This document shows positions 29,616 through 39,854 of a stretch of DNA of 64,000 nucleotides, in pieces (position 1 is the stretch's first letter; every line of letters starts with the position of its first letter). Under the pieces are notes generated by a model. The model saw only the letters and a program-made list of their open reading frames with translations. It was not told where the DNA came from and did not search any database. The DNA comes from Plasmopara viticola (lineage: Eukaryota > Oomycota > Peronosporomycetes > Peronosporales > Peronosporaceae), in contig MBPM02000085.1 in the NCBI GenBank assembly GCA_001695595.3, positions 124,001 to 188,000 on the forward strand. The letters are read 5' to 3'. Both the position numbers and the translations under genes were made by a program.

Positions 29616-32600
29616 TCAATGCGAACACGCGTGAACGCCAAGTGCCGTTGTCAAGTCCTTGTGACGAGGTCCGCCGAGTCCCTTGGTCAAGATGTCCGCC
29701 AACATGGTCGCAGTCTCGCAGTACTCGACGATCACTTCGCCGCGCTTGACTTCATCACGGATGTGATGGTACTTGATGTCGATGTGCTTGGCGCGGCCAT
29801 GGTTCACGGGGTTCTTGGTCATTTTGATACACGACTGATTGTCTTCGTAGATCTTCAAGTCGGGAGTGTCTCCGCCCGCAGCCGTCAAAATCTCGCACAA
29901 AAGGTTGTGCACCCACTTGCCTTCTTGAATCGCCAAACTGAGTGCGATGTACTCGGCTTCGCTCGTGGAGAGAGACACACTTGACTGCTTCTTGGATCCC
30001 CACGACACTGGTCCATCGGCAACTTGAAATAGGTAACCCGAAGTCGACTTGCGATCACTGTGGTCACCAGCCCAGTCCGCATCGGAGTAGCCGCGAAAGT
30101 CGATACCTTTGGCTGGCGTGAAGCGTATCCCGTGCGACTTGGTGCCTTGAAGGTAACGAAAGATCCGCTTGACCGCAATCCAGTGCTCGACTTGAGGATT
30201 TTCCATGAAGCGCGACACATATCCAACCGCAAAAGCAATGTCCGGGCGAGTCGAAGTCATCAGGTGCATGAGTGCGCCAACGGCTTCACGAAATGGCGCG
30301 TCCAACTTGGTTGAGGCATTACTTGCAACCAACTTCATGCTGAGATCGACCGGACTTGACGCAGGCTTGCACTTGTCCATGCCAAATCGCTCGAGAATGT
30401 CGTTGATGTAGCGAGCTTGAGACAGAGTGACACTGCTATCCGCGTTGTCGACCACTTCGATGCCGAGAATGAAGGAACACTTGCCGCTGTCGGTCATCTC
30501 GAAGCGTGACTTGAGTTGTTGCTTGACTTCCGCAATCAACGTCGCCGAACTTCCGGTCACCAAAACATCGTCCACGTACACCAGCATCAGCACGCACTCG
30601 TCGTCGACAACCTTGATGTACAGGCACGGGTCATAGCTTGAGACTCGAAATCCGATGGAGCGCACATACTCATCGAAAGTCTCGTTCCACCCTCGAGAAG
30701 CTTGCTTGAGACCGTAGATCGCCTTGAGCAGTTCCACGCAGTCGAATCCGTCGTCGAGCTCCACGCCTTCCGGAACGCTGCAAAACACCTTCTCCTTCAT
30801 CAAGCCGTACAGGAAAGCCGTGACAACATCGAGCTGGTCCAGCGGCCATCCGAAGTGCTTGGCGAGGGCGATGATCATCCGCAAAGTGACGTACTTGACC
30901 ACCGGCGAAAACGTCTCAGTGTAGTCGACCCCATATTTCTGCACGAAACCTTGGGCGACGAGTCGAGCCTTGTACTTCTCGATGGATCCATCGGCTTTGC
31001 GCTTGATCTTGAACACCCACTTGGTTCCCACCGCACGTTGGTTGTTGGGCAACTTCGCAGCACGAAACACACCACGTAGTCGCATCGACTTGAGTTCCGC
31101 GCGAATTGCCTTGCGCCAGTGAACTTGGTCGGGTCCATTCACAGCTTCTTGAAACGTATTCGGTTCGGCGCTGTCACTTGCTTCCACAGCATTCGCACTT
31201 GCACGCCAAAACATAGGCGGAGTTGAGTCGTCTTCTTCATTATCTTCCGATTTTTCTTCTTGAGCCGAAGCCGATCGCCCTTGATCTTGACTGTCCGAGT
31301 CGCTTCCAGGTGCGCTTGCTTCTTCCAGTCCAGCATTACGACGAGGGCGGCGAACCTTTTCGCGAGTGTCCGATTCAGAACGCGTTTTCCGCTTCCCCGC
31401 CTGCTTGAAGACTCGCATGCCATGATCGCTTGAAATGTCGAGGTCGTCCAGAATATCTGCGGCATCATCGACATCTTCATCTTCGTCGCGATCGTTGGCG
31501 CCGTCGAAGGTCGATTCGTCAAAAGTGACATCGCGAGATATCACCACCTGCCCCGCCTCGATGTCATAAACGCGATACGCCTTCGAACGTTCTTCATAGC
31601 CCAGGAAAATACCTTCACGAGCCTTGGGGTCCCACTTGAGTCGCTTCTCCTTCGGTGTCAAAACGTAGGCCTTGCACCCGAAAATCTGCATGTGCTTCAC
31701 GTTGGGCTTGGACTTGTACACGATCTCGAACGGCATTTTGCCAGGAACTTTTGGAGACGGCAGTCGATTCTTGATGTAGAATGCCGTCATCGCCGCTTCC
31801 GCCCAGAACATTTTTTCCAAACCAGCATAGTGAAGCATGCTGCGGCCGATCGTCACGATGGTTCGGTTGGCACGTTCCGCGGTAGCGTTGGTCTGGTGCG
31901 CGTACCGAACCGTTGGCTGGACGTCGATGCCATGGTCGTCGTAGAATGTCTTGAGCGAGTTGGTCGCGAATTCCTTGGCTCCATCATGACGCACGAATTT
32001 CACCTTGGCATCAAACTGTCGCTCCACCTTGGTGATGAACTTGCGCAAGCAGCCTTCGCTTTCCGACTTGGTACGCAAGCAGAATCCTGTCATGCAACTG
32101 CTGGCTTCATCAGTGATCAGCAGCAAATATCTGCTGCCTCCAAGCGATTCTTCTTCCATGGGCCCACAAATGTCGAAGTGAAGAAACTCGAATGGCTTGT
32201 ACTTGGGCTTGTTCGGGTTGCTCGGAAATGGTTTCTGGACCATCTTTCCTTGTTGGCATCCGCGGCACCCGCTCGAATTCTTCGACGTCGCGGGCATTTT
32301 TGCACCCGTTACCATGCCGCTTGAAACCATTTTCCGAAGCACGTTGTTCGGAGCGTGACCCATTCGCGCATGGAGATCGACCCCATTGATCGACACCTTG
32401 GACACGGAGTTTGCGCTTGCATGCGGAACTCGGAGCCAGTACAGGCCGTCGACCAGGTCCGCTGCAGCGACGATCTTCCGCGACGACTTGCGCGCGATGT
32501 GCATTTCTGCACTATCAAAGACCACCTTGAACTGACCACTACTGTTAATCTGGGGTACAGACAGCAGGTTTTTGTTCATGCTTGGAACGTAGAGCGCGTT

Positions 32601-33656
32601 TTCGATGCGGATGTCGCGGGTTCCGCCGTTGGGCAAGGCAACTTGCTGCACAACAGTCCCGACTCCCAAAATCTTGGCAGTGTGGCCGTTGGCCACGGTG
32701 AGCTCGCCTTCATCGCGCAAGTTAATGTCAACAAACTTGCTCTTGTCGTTGCAGATGTGGTGCGTCGCACCACTGTCGATCGCCCATGTGCCTTGGAATT
32801 TCTTGCCCGTCGACACTCCACACTCCATGGAGAACGCAAACGCGACGTAGTCGTAGTCATCGTCGTCGCGCCTCTCAATGTTGTTGGCACCGCGGCCACC
32901 TCGACCGCGTCGTGCACCTCCTCGATTCTCATCCTTCTGCTTGGTCCAGCACTTGTCGATGACGTGCCCCAATTTTCCACTGTAAGAGCAGCGACGAGTT
33001 TCGCGCTCGGCATTGAAAGCCTTCGCTGCGTCTTCGACCTTGATCGCCGCAGTCTTTTCGCCTTGCCGCTTGATGTGCTCGTTCGTGAGCACCTTTACTA
33101 CGTCTTGCGTCCGCAGCTCCGCGTTGCTCATCTCCAAGTTGAGCACGACATTCTCGTAGCTCTTGGGGAGACTGCGCAACAAGCAGATCGCCACATCCTC
33201 GTCCTCCATCTTGGCGCCGATGCTGCTGAGCTTGGCGCTGATGTTCAGGACCTCGTTGCAATGGTGAAGTACATTGCCGCCTTCCGTCATCTCCATGCTG
33301 AATAGCTGACGCTTCAAGTAGATGCGGCCAGCCTTCTGCGACCCACCGTACAGCGTACGCAAGCGAGTCCACGCGACCCAGGCTTCCTCGCAGTCGTCAA
33401 GCACATGGTGATAGTCCGCATCCATGTGGAGTAACATCAGTCCGAACGCGATGTTGCTCGCTTTGACGTACTCGTCCTTGGCCCGGGTGTCCGTGAAGCT
33501 TGGCGTCGTCTCTCGGTTCACCACACTCCACACCGACTTGGTCAGGAACACGCCACGCATGTAGCGGTTCCAGGTGGCGTAGTTGTCGCCGTTGAACTTG
33601 TCGATGGAGACCTTGGTGGAGACGTCTTGGGCAGAGGACATGGTATTTGGGCTCAT
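29616..33656 (-). CDS. gag-pol: B1-3 gag-pol polyprotein, open but with an altered zinc knuckle
   Basis: 1346 residues starting in the primer-binding site (33649-33660), the same length as B1-1. Domain order and catalytic residues match B1-1: protease [10 protein letters not shown], integrase [15 protein letters not shown] and [14 protein letters not shown] and RNase H DADWAGD. The knuckle reads [14 protein letters not shown]: the second zinc-binding Cys is Ser (codon 32979-32981). This should weaken genome RNA packaging even though the frame is open. An in-frame extension through the LTR to 33857 is not used. Confidence 0.95.
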   Translation of the reverse strand: MSPNTMSSAQDVSTKVSIDKFNGDNYATWNRYMRGVFLTKSVWSVVNRETTPSFTDTRAKDEYVKASNIAFGLMLLHMDADYHHVLDDCEEAWVAWTRLRTLYGGSQKAGRIYLKRQLFSMEMTEGGNVLHHCNEVLNISAKLSSIGAKMEDEDVAICLLRSLPKSYENVVLNLEMSNAELRTQDVVKVLTNEHIKRQGEKTAAIKVEDAAKAFNAERETRRCSYSGKLGHVIDKCWTKQKDENRGGARRGRGGRGANNIERRDDDDYDYVAFAFSMECGVSTGKKFQGTWAIDSGATHHICNDKSKFVDINLRDEGELTVANGHTAKILGVGTVVQQVALPNGGTRDIRIENALYVPSMNKNLLSVPQINSSGQFKVVFDSAEMHIARKSSRKIVAAADLVDGLYWLRVPHASANSVSKVSINGVDLHARMGHAPNNVLRKMVSSGMVTGAKMPATSKNSSGCRGCQQGKMVQKPFPSNPNKPKYKPFEFLHFDICGPMEEESLGGSRYLLLITDEASSCMTGFCLRTKSESEGCLRKFITKVERQFDAKVKFVRHDGAKEFATNSLKTFYDDHGIDVQPTVRYAHQTNATAERANRTIVTIGRSMLHYAGLEKMFWAEAAMTAFYIKNRLPSPKVPGKMPFEIVYKSKPNVKHMQIFGCKAYVLTPKEKRLKWDPKAREGIFLGYEERSKAYRVYDIEAGQVVISRDVTFDESTFDGANDRDEDEDVDDAADILDDLDISSDHGMRVFKQAGKRKTRSESDTREKVRRPRRNAGLEEASAPGSDSDSQDQGRSASAQEEKSEDNEEDDSTPPMFWRASANAVEASDSAEPNTFQEAVNGPDQVHWRKAIRAELKSMRLRGVFRAAKLPNNQRAVGTKWVFKIKRKADGSIEKYKARLVAQGFVQKYGVDYTETFSPVVKYVTLRMIIALAKHFGWPLDQLDVVTAFLYGLMKEKVFCSVPEGVELDDGFDCVELLKAIYGLKQASRGWNETFDEYVRSIGFRVSSYDPCLYIKVVDDECVLMLVYVDDVLVTGSSATLIAEVKQQLKSRFEMTDSGKCSFILGIEVVDNADSSVTLSQARYINDILERFGMDKCKPASSPVDLSMKLVASNASTKLDAPFREAVGALMHLMTSTRPDIAFAVGYVSRFMENPQVEHWIAVKRIFRYLQGTKSHGIRFTPAKGIDFRGYSDADWAGDHSDRKSTSGYLFQVADGPVSWGSKKQSSVSLSTSEAEYIALSLAIQEGKWVHNLLCEILTAAGGDTPDLKIYEDNQSCIKMTKNPVNHGRAKHIDIKYHHIRDEVKRGEVIVEYCETATMLADILTKGLGGPRHKDLTTALGVHACSH

Positions 33657-33660
33657 AACC

Positions 33661-34002
33661 AAAAGAAAGGCTATGCTGAGGGCTTGATGAAAGACGGAGG
33701 TGAGGCAGCCGAAGCGTGAGCGAGGCAGCCGAGGCGAAGGAAGGAAGTTGGGGGTTGAATGGAAATTCAGAAGTGATTGATTTATCGGAGTTAGTTTGGT
33801 TGCTGCTAAAGACACGCAGCAGTGCATCCTATCACTTTTTAGTGCATCTAAGTACAATCATTCCCTACTCGTCCAATCAACCTACTCGTCTAATCATCGT
33901 GTGGTCGTATTGGACCGGTTCGGTCTAACCGGTTAATGGGTACAAGTGGTACAGTGTACCCACTGAACCCATAAGACACCGGTGAGCTGTCCACCTGCAA
34001 CA
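33661..34002 (-). repeat. B1-3 5' LTR
   Basis: 342 bp. The initiator-like TCACTTCTGAATTTCC is at 33776-33761. It is followed on the minus strand by the primer-binding site GGTTATGAGCCC. Confidence 0.93.
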
Positions 34003-34007
34003 ACCAA

Positions 34008-35253
34008 GTACTTTGGGTGGCCTCTGGATCAACTGGATGTGGTGACGGCGTTCCTTTACGGCGTTACGAAAAAAGTCGTGTATTGTATGGTGCTCGAAGG
34101 TATGGAGCTTGAAGGTGACCACAACTGTTTGGAATTGGTCAAGGCGATTTACGGCCTGAAGCAAGCTTCGCGCGTATGGAACGAGACGTTTGACGAGTTT
34201 GTATGCTCGATCGGATTTCAAGTGTCCCATTTCGACCCCTGTCTGTACATCAAGGTAACGGACGGCAAGTGTGTACTTTTGCTGGTGTACGTCGATGATG
34301 TGCTCGTTACCGGCAGCTCGAATGAGCTGATCACGCGAACAAAGAGTGACTTGAAGATGCGCTTCGAGATGACGGACAGCGGCAAGTGTGCGTTTGTTTT
34401 GGGCATCGAGCTAGTGGACAACGCTGATGGCTGCGTGACAATGTGCCAGCGACGTTACGTGGAGGACATTCTCAAGCGTTTTGGAATGGACGACTGCAAG
34501 GCTGTGATTAGTCCGACGGACATAAGTTTACGACTTGTTTCGAGCAATGTAACATCCAAGGTCAACGCTCCATTTCGTGAAGCAGTGGGTGCTCTCATGC
34601 ACTTGGCAACAGCGACACGTCCAGACATCGCTTTTGCTGTTGGCTACGTTTCGCGCTTCATGGAGAACCCACAAGCCGAGCACTGGATTGAAGTTAAGCG
34701 TATTCTACGCTATCTGCAAGGAACCAAGTCACACGGTCTTTGCTTCAAGTCTGGCAACAAGGTGAACTTTCTTGGATATTCCGACGCGAACTGGGCTGGA
34801 GATCATGCTGACCGCAAGTCGACTTCGGGCTATGTGTATTTGCTGATGGGTGCTCCTGTAAGCTGGGGAAGCAAGAAGCAGTCAAGTATGTCGCTATCTA
34901 CAAGCGAAGCGGAGTACATCGCGCTAAGTTTTGCGATTCAGGAAGGCAAGTGGGTACATCGTCTACTCTGCGAGATTCTAGCTGCAGCGATGGATAAGTC
35001 GGACCCCGAGCTAAAGATCATGGAAGACAACCAGTCGTGTATCAAGATGACGAAGAATCCGGTAAATCATGGTCGGGCCAAGCACATCGACATCAAGTAT
35101 CACCACATTCGTGATGAAGTCAAGCGCGGTGAAGTGAAGTTGGAGTACTGCGAGACTGCGATCATGCTGGCGGACATCATGACGAAAGGGCTGCCAGGAC
35201 CACGTCATGCCGACCTAATGAAGGCTCTCGGGATTCACGCGTGCTCGTATTGA
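34008..35253 (+). CDS. gag-pol: B2-1 pol segment (RT and RNase H)
   Basis: Resumes with [21 protein letters not shown] catalytic YVDD is at 34288-34299, followed by LVTGSS. RNase H has SDANWAGD near 34780 (Asn in place of the second Asp of SDADWAG), [11 protein letters not shown] near 34900 and EDNQSCIKM near 35025. The stop TGA at 35251-35253 starts the polypurine tract. No frameshift is seen in either segment, so the pol was open before B1-3 arrived. Confidence 0.92.
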
Positions 35254-35260
35254 GGGGGAG
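35251..35260 (+). other. B2-1 polypurine tract overlapping the stop codon
   Basis: TGAGGGGGAG runs directly into TATTG of the LTR; the stop codon is its first three bases. Confidence 0.8.
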
Positions 35261-35643
35261 TATTGAAGGTAACCGGTTTCCCTCCGTTTCATTCCGGTTT
35301 CCAAGGCTGTCCAATACGAGCGGCTGTCCAACGGTTCAAACATACAAAGATGACGCCATGGACAGACACACCGACAGGCGCACTCAGGATGATTGCGCCC
35401 GGATGGGAAGATGATTGCGCCCAGATGGTAAGCTCTTTTGATTGGCTTAGATAATTGAATGGCTTAGATGTAGCAAGGAGTTGTGAACTAAGGACCAAAT
35501 TAATAAACTCACTCCCAAATATTCCTTTTTCTACTCAAGTGTCTTCGCTCCGGTTTTCCTCCGCGCAGACTCTACGGTTTTTCTCCTTCGTCCTCTTCAG
35601 CTCATTTAACACTCCCTTACCTTCCGGCCTCAAACAATTAACA
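35261..35643 (+). repeat. B2-1 3' LTR, mosaic with family A U3 block
   Basis: 383 bp, TATTG to TTAACA. Three parts can be read. A unique start carries AACCGG. A block at about 35387-35496 closely resembles family A U3: GATTGCGCCC repeats, paired ATTGGCTTAGAT and GAACTAAGGACC. The last part (35497 to about 35601) resembles the B3 LTR of B3-1 (CAAATATTCC, TCTTCGCTCC, CCTCCGCGCAGACTC). The right end is set by the sudden match of ATCGCCTCTTGAAC to A3 pol. Confidence 0.8.
35509..35541 (+). promoter_or_regulatory. Core promoter module in B2-1 LTR
   Basis: TCACTCCCAAATATTCC (35509-35525), five bases, then CTACTCAAGTG (35531-35541). The order and spacing match the family A LTRs. Confidence 0.55.
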
Positions 35644-36002
35644 ATCGCCTCTTGAACAGCTTCTGTCAGCGCCATGTACTCTGCCTCCGTTGACGAGAGC
35701 GCAACCGTCCTTTGTTTCTTGCTTCTTCAGCTGATGCACCCTAAATTCATTGTAAACGCGTAACCACTTGTACTTCGTCGAGTATCAGCATCGCCAGCCC
35801 AGTCCGCGTCAGAAAAACCTTGCAGCTTGTTCTTGCTTGATTTGTCGAACTTGATTCCATGTGTAGTCGTGCCTTGAATGTACCGAAACACGCGCTTGAG
35901 AGCTTGCCAATGCGCAGGGCATGGATCAGCAGCAAATTGAGAAAGAAGTCCAAATTGAGAAAGAACTCCCACTGCAGCGGCGAGGTCCGGCCGCGTCCCG
36001 AC
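35644..36002 (-). pseudogene. A3-3: short A3 RNase H fragment
   Basis: Matches A3 pol between VGTRPDLAAAVG and the AVQEA region of RNase H. An in-frame TGA (35727-35729) replaces Trp in CISWRSKKQ. A 15-18 base stretch near 35940-35960 is duplicated (SQFGLLSQFAAD). It is bounded by the B2-1 LTR on the left and the A4-3 LTR on the right, so two elements landed in one A3 copy, the remainder of which is gone. Confidence 0.85.
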
Positions 36003-36294
36003 TGAAGAAGCTCGAGTGTGCACTAGTTGGTAAAATGCAAAGTGAATATATTTAAAAGGTCCTTAGTTCGCAACTACATGCTACCTCTAAGCCAATGATT
36101 TATCTAAGCCAATCAGAACAACTCACCATCCGGGCGCAATCATCTTCCCATCCCGAAACCGATCTTTTGCCCATCTTGAACCCGCTCCCTCAGTCAGTCA
36201 TCAACTGATTGCAGATACCGGTACTTACCGATATGTAGTCGCTAATCGAGGCGTTTGTCTGCCAACATCTTCGACAAGAGTCGTATCTTCAACA
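36003..36294 (-). repeat. A4-3 3' LTR
   Basis: 292 bp, reading TGTTGAAGATACGACTC to CTTCA on the minus strand. It has one GCGCAATCATCTTCCCATCC unit (plus-strand reading), against two in A4-5. Confidence 0.9.
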
Positions 36295-37936
36295 CTCCCA
36301 CTCGACTCGTCAGCGCTTGGAGACTCGATGCCCAATTTGTTCCGAAGATATTGAAATTGGGCCGCAGTTATTGGCTTGGTCATTATGTCATCGAGCATGT
36401 CGTGCGTCGAACAATACTGCAGCATGACTTGACCGTCTTCTACTTTCTCCCGCACGAAGTGGTACCGAATGTCAATATGCTTGGTGCGCTTGTGAAACTC
36501 TGGATTCTTGGCCAAAGCGATGGAACCTTGATTGTCCTCGTAGATCTTAATCGCTTGACTACTTGAAAGTTCACCAAGTTCGCACAGAAAGGTTTTTAAC
36601 CAAGTTGCCTCTTGAGCTGCTTCTGTCGAAGCCATGTACTCTGCTTCTGTAGAAGAAAGTGCCACTGTCCGTTGTTTCTTGCTTCTCCAGCTGATGCTAC
36701 CTCCATTCATCATGAACGCATAACCGCTTGTGCTTCTTCGGGTTTTCAAATCGCCTGCCCAATCTGCATCGGAATAGCCTCGAAGTTCTTCTTGGTCTTG
36801 AGCTTGAAATGTAATGCCATGCGTCTTTGTTCCTTTTGAGTGCCTGCCAGTGAGTTGGACATGTATCCGAGGCAAATTGGCTGAGTACTCCCACTGAGGC
36901 TGCTAGGTCCAGCCGAGTCCCGACCATCAAGTACATGAGGCAACCAACGGCATTTCGATAAGGGACTTTTGCCATCGTCTCTTCATGACAACACCCCCCT
37001 TCGCACATGGCCTTGGTCAACTTGAGTCCCGGATCTTGCGGTGTCCTGACAGGATTGCTGTTTTCCATGCCAAACTTTTTCAAGATGTCACTCGCGAATT
37101 TTGTCTGGCGAATCGACAAGTTACCACTCAAAGTTTCTTGATAAATCTCCATGCCCAAAAAGAATTTGAGTCGACCAAGATCCGTCATTTCAAATCGCTC
37201 GCTGAGTGCTTTCTTAGTCCTCTTCAGCAGCAAGTCGTTGTTGCATGCAAGCACCAGGTCATCAACGTAAAGTGCCACGAGGACCAATTCTTCGTCATTG
37301 CGCTTGACGTAAATGCAATGGTCGGCATCACACTTCGTAAACTTTATTTCCAGCATGAACGCGTCAATTGTCTGGTTCCACATCCGTGGCGACTGCCTCA
37401 AACCATAAAGAGAGCGCTTTAGCTGACAGACGTAGTTTGGGTATACGTCGTTGACATATCCATCCGGTTGCGCCATGTAAATGTCCTCGTCCAAAGTGCC
37501 ATTGAGAAAGGCTGTCTTGACGTCCATCTGATGCAGCATCAAATTGTGCTTGGCCGACAGACTTAGTAGAATCCTGATCGAAGTTAAGTTGGCCACTGGA
37601 GCGAAAGTCTCTTCGTAGTCGACTCCATGCTTCTGAGAAAAATCTTTGGCCACGAGTCGTGCTTTGAACCGCTCGATCTTTCCGGCTTGATTTTCTTTGA
37701 TCCGGAAGACCCATCTACAGCCGATAGCCTGGCGACCTTTCGGCAAAGGTACTAAGTCCCAGGTCTTGTTCTTGCGAAGAGAGCTCACTTCGGCATCACA
37801 CGCCTCTTTCCATTCGGCCGCGTTGCTGGATTTTAATGCCGACTTGAAAGTTATCGGCATTTCTCCCACTGAATCTACAACAAAGGCCGCTTCGAAATCT
37901 TGGGCCGTTGCAGACATTTCCTCCAGCGATTGATAG
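36225..37936 (-). pseudogene. gag-pol: A4-3 pol fragment (RT, RNase H) with an internal deletion
   Basis: RT is intact with LYVDDLVLAC near 37255-37290, and it retains the sense Gln codon (EIYQETLSGN) that is a stop in A4-1 and A4-2. A deletion of about 20 bp near 36838, between AAGG repeats, removes the VFRYIQG region and shifts the frame. RNase H then reads to a stop at 36225-36227 in the LTR. The upstream end at 37936 is the B3-1 insertion; the extra residues predicted upstream of YQSLEEMSA come from the B3-1 LTR. Confidence 0.9.
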
Positions 37937-38195
37937 TATTGAGGGTTATGGGTTTCAGGTAATGTACACAACCCAAACCCGGTTCAATCCGAACCGCGGT
38001 TCAACATAGTTTTTACTTTTTACGGTTTAAGGTAATTACGCTATGTAGAATGAGTGGTTACGAGAAGTAGAAGTGTAAGCCCCAATAAATCAATCACTTC
38101 CAAATATTCCTTCTCCTGCTTAAGTGTCTTCGCTCCGGTCCTCCTCCGCGCAGACTCTTCGCTTCTTCCCTTCGTCTCCTTCAGCTCATTCAACA
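37937..38195 (+). repeat. B3-1 5' LTR
   Basis: 259 bp, TATTG to CAACA. The 3' part is shared with the B2-1 LTR; the 5' part is not. The start-site module is at 38094-38126. Confidence 0.88.
38094..38126 (+). promoter_or_regulatory. Core promoter module in B3-1 LTR
   Basis: TCACTTCCAAATATTCC (38094-38110), five bases, then CTGCTTAAGTG (38116-38126). The order and spacing match the other LTRs. Confidence 0.55.
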
Positions 38196-38199
38196 GGTT

Positions 38200-39248
38200 A
38201 TGAGCCCAACGATCATGTCTTCTACGCACAATGTCTCGGCCAAGATCGCAATCGAAAAATTCAACGGCGACAACTTTGCTACGTGGAACCGCTACATGCG
38301 TGGCGTGTTCCTGACCAAGTCGGTATGGCACGTGGTCAACCGAGAGGTAACTCCGACCTTCGCCGATGCTCGCGCTGCGGACGAGTACGTCAAGACCAGC
38401 AACGTCGCTTTCGGACTGATGCTCTTGCATATGGAGGCCGACTACCATCACGTGGTTGATGACTGCGAGGAAGCGTGGGTCGCGTGGCAGCGCATCAAGA
38501 CGCTCTACGGTGGATCACAGAAGGCTGGACGCATCTACTTGAAGCGTCAACTCTTTAGTATGGAGATGGCGGAAGGCGACAACGTCATGCACCATTGCAA
38601 CGAAGTTCTCAACATCAGCGCCAAGCTCAGCAGCATTGGTGCCAAGATGGAGGATGAAGATGTTGCGATCTGTCTGTTGCGAAGTCTCCCTAAAAGTTAC
38701 GAGAACGTTGTTCTTAACTTGGAGATCAGCAACGCAGAATTGCGGACGCAAGACGTTGTAAAAGTGCTAGCGAATGAGCATATCAAGTGGCAGAGCGCAA
38801 AGACTCCGGTGATCAAGACCGAAGATGCGGCTAAGGCGTTTAGTGCTGAGCGTGAGTCTCGCCAATGCACGTATTGTGCGAAATTGGGGCATTCCGTGGA
38901 GCGATGCTGGACCAAGCAAAAGGATGACAATCGAGGTGCTCGACGCGGCGGCCAAGCTCGTGGACGCGGAGCCAACAACATTTACTATCGACCCAACGAC
39001 GACTACGAGTACGACCGTATCGCGTTTGCTGTATCGCTAGAATGTGAACTTTCAACAGGCAAGAATATGCCAGGGATGTGGGCAATCGACAGCGGTGCTA
39101 CGCACCATATCTGCAACAATAAGGCCAAGTTTGTCGTGCTGAATGAACAAGACAAAGGCGAACTATCGGCGGCTGACGGTAACAAGGCCGAGATCAAAGG
39201 CATTGGCACCATCATTGAACGAGTGGTTCTGTCCGACGGTGAAGAAAG
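38200..39248 (+). pseudogene. gag-pol: B3-1 gag and protease, 3' truncated
   Basis: Starts [15 protein letters not shown] in the primer-binding site and is open for about 349 codons. Capsid has [18 protein letters not shown], the CCHC knuckle [14 protein letters not shown] starts at residue 223 and protease [10 protein letters not shown] has Asp near 297. Real coding ends near [12 protein letters not shown]; the predicted tail to 39474 is read through antisense A4 sequence. Capsid and protease look sound, so a Gag-like product is conceivable. Confidence 0.88.
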
Positions 39249-39571
39249 CGATAAACGATGTCATCCGTCCTCACAGCTTGAACCACGCCATCATCCGCGA
39301 GATGCACATCCACTGGGTCAATTCTCTTGTAGTTTTTCATGTACTCTTTCGAGTACGTCATGTGTTGAGTGGCCCCCGAGTCAACTAGCCACACACAGCT
39401 CGACTTGGTGGGATAGGCAGAAACCGAGAAAAGATAGTCGCCAAAATCGTCATCGTTACTTTGCGCGACACTAGCACGCTGCGGTCGCTGTCGTTCCGCA
39501 TTGTCACGGATTCGAGCCGGGCACTTGGCAATCCAATGCCCATGCTCTCCACAATAGTGGCAAGTACTGCT
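39249..39571 (-). pseudogene. A4-4: A4 gag/protease fragment
   Basis: Minus-strand A4 sequence from the CCHC knuckle (STCHYCGEHGHWIAKC) through protease ([10 protein letters not shown]) to VQAV. It ends at the B3-1 junction on the left and at the A1-2 LTR on the right, after CTGCT. One reading frame is kept, but both ends are missing. Confidence 0.85.
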
Positions 39572-39850
39572 TGTTGTCGAAGATGCTGGCGCAGAAACGC
39601 CTCGACCAGCGGCTATATATCGGTAAGTACGGATATCTGCAATCAATTGATGACTGTCTGAATGAGCGGGTTCAAGATGGGCAAAAGATCGGTTTCGGGA
39701 TGGGAAGATGATTGCGCCCGGATGGTGAGTCGTTCTGATTGGCTTAGATAAATCATTGGCTTAGAGGTAGCATGTAATTGTGAACTAAGGATCTTTTAAA
39801 TATATTCACTTTGCATTTTGCCATCCACAGCACAAGTGCTTCTTACAACA
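39572..39850 (+). repeat. A1-2 5' LTR
   Basis: 279 bp, TGTTG to CAACA, with a few substitutions relative to A1-1. Confidence 0.93.
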
Positions 39851-39854
39851 GGTT

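Larger units (their letters stand above)
29267..34002 (-). mobile_element. B1-3: full-length copia-type element nested in B2-1
   Basis: 4736 bp with LTRs at 29267-29608 and 33661-34002 (about six differences in 342 bp) and an exact duplication ACCAA (29262-29266 and 34003-34007). The gag-pol is uninterrupted. It is a near copy of B1-1 with a three-base T insertion in both LTRs and more LTR divergence, so it is older. Confidence 0.97.
28434..35643 (+). mobile_element. B2-1: 3' part of a B2 element, split by B1-3
   Basis: Pieces 28434-29266 and 34008-35643, ending in an unusual mosaic LTR. Its pol resembles B1 but is clearly divergent. Its right edge abuts an A3 fragment at ATCGC (35644). Its 5' end is missing, replaced by the A3-2 insertion and the B1-2/A3-2 deletion. 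Confidence 0.9.
36003..37936 (-). mobile_element. A4-3: 3' part of an A4 element
   Basis: 3' LTR (36003-36294) plus RNase H and RT. At 37936 it is cut by the B3-1 LTR after GATAG. A4-4 (39249-39571), in the same orientation beyond B3-1, may be a further piece of it with the integrase region deleted. Confidence 0.87.
37937..39248 (+). mobile_element. B3-1: 5' end of a B3 element, truncated
   Basis: 5' LTR 37937-38195, primer-binding site 38196-38207, gag and protease to about 39248, then an abrupt switch to minus-strand A4 gag. The presumptive left target copy is GATAG (37932-37936). The rest of pol and the 3' LTR are missing. Confidence 0.88.

Noticed and set aside
35597..35643. Unique host-like sequence between the B2-1 LTR and the A3 fragment
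   Set aside because: The A3 match begins sharply at ATCGC right after TTAACA, so the stretch is best read as the end of the B2 LTR.
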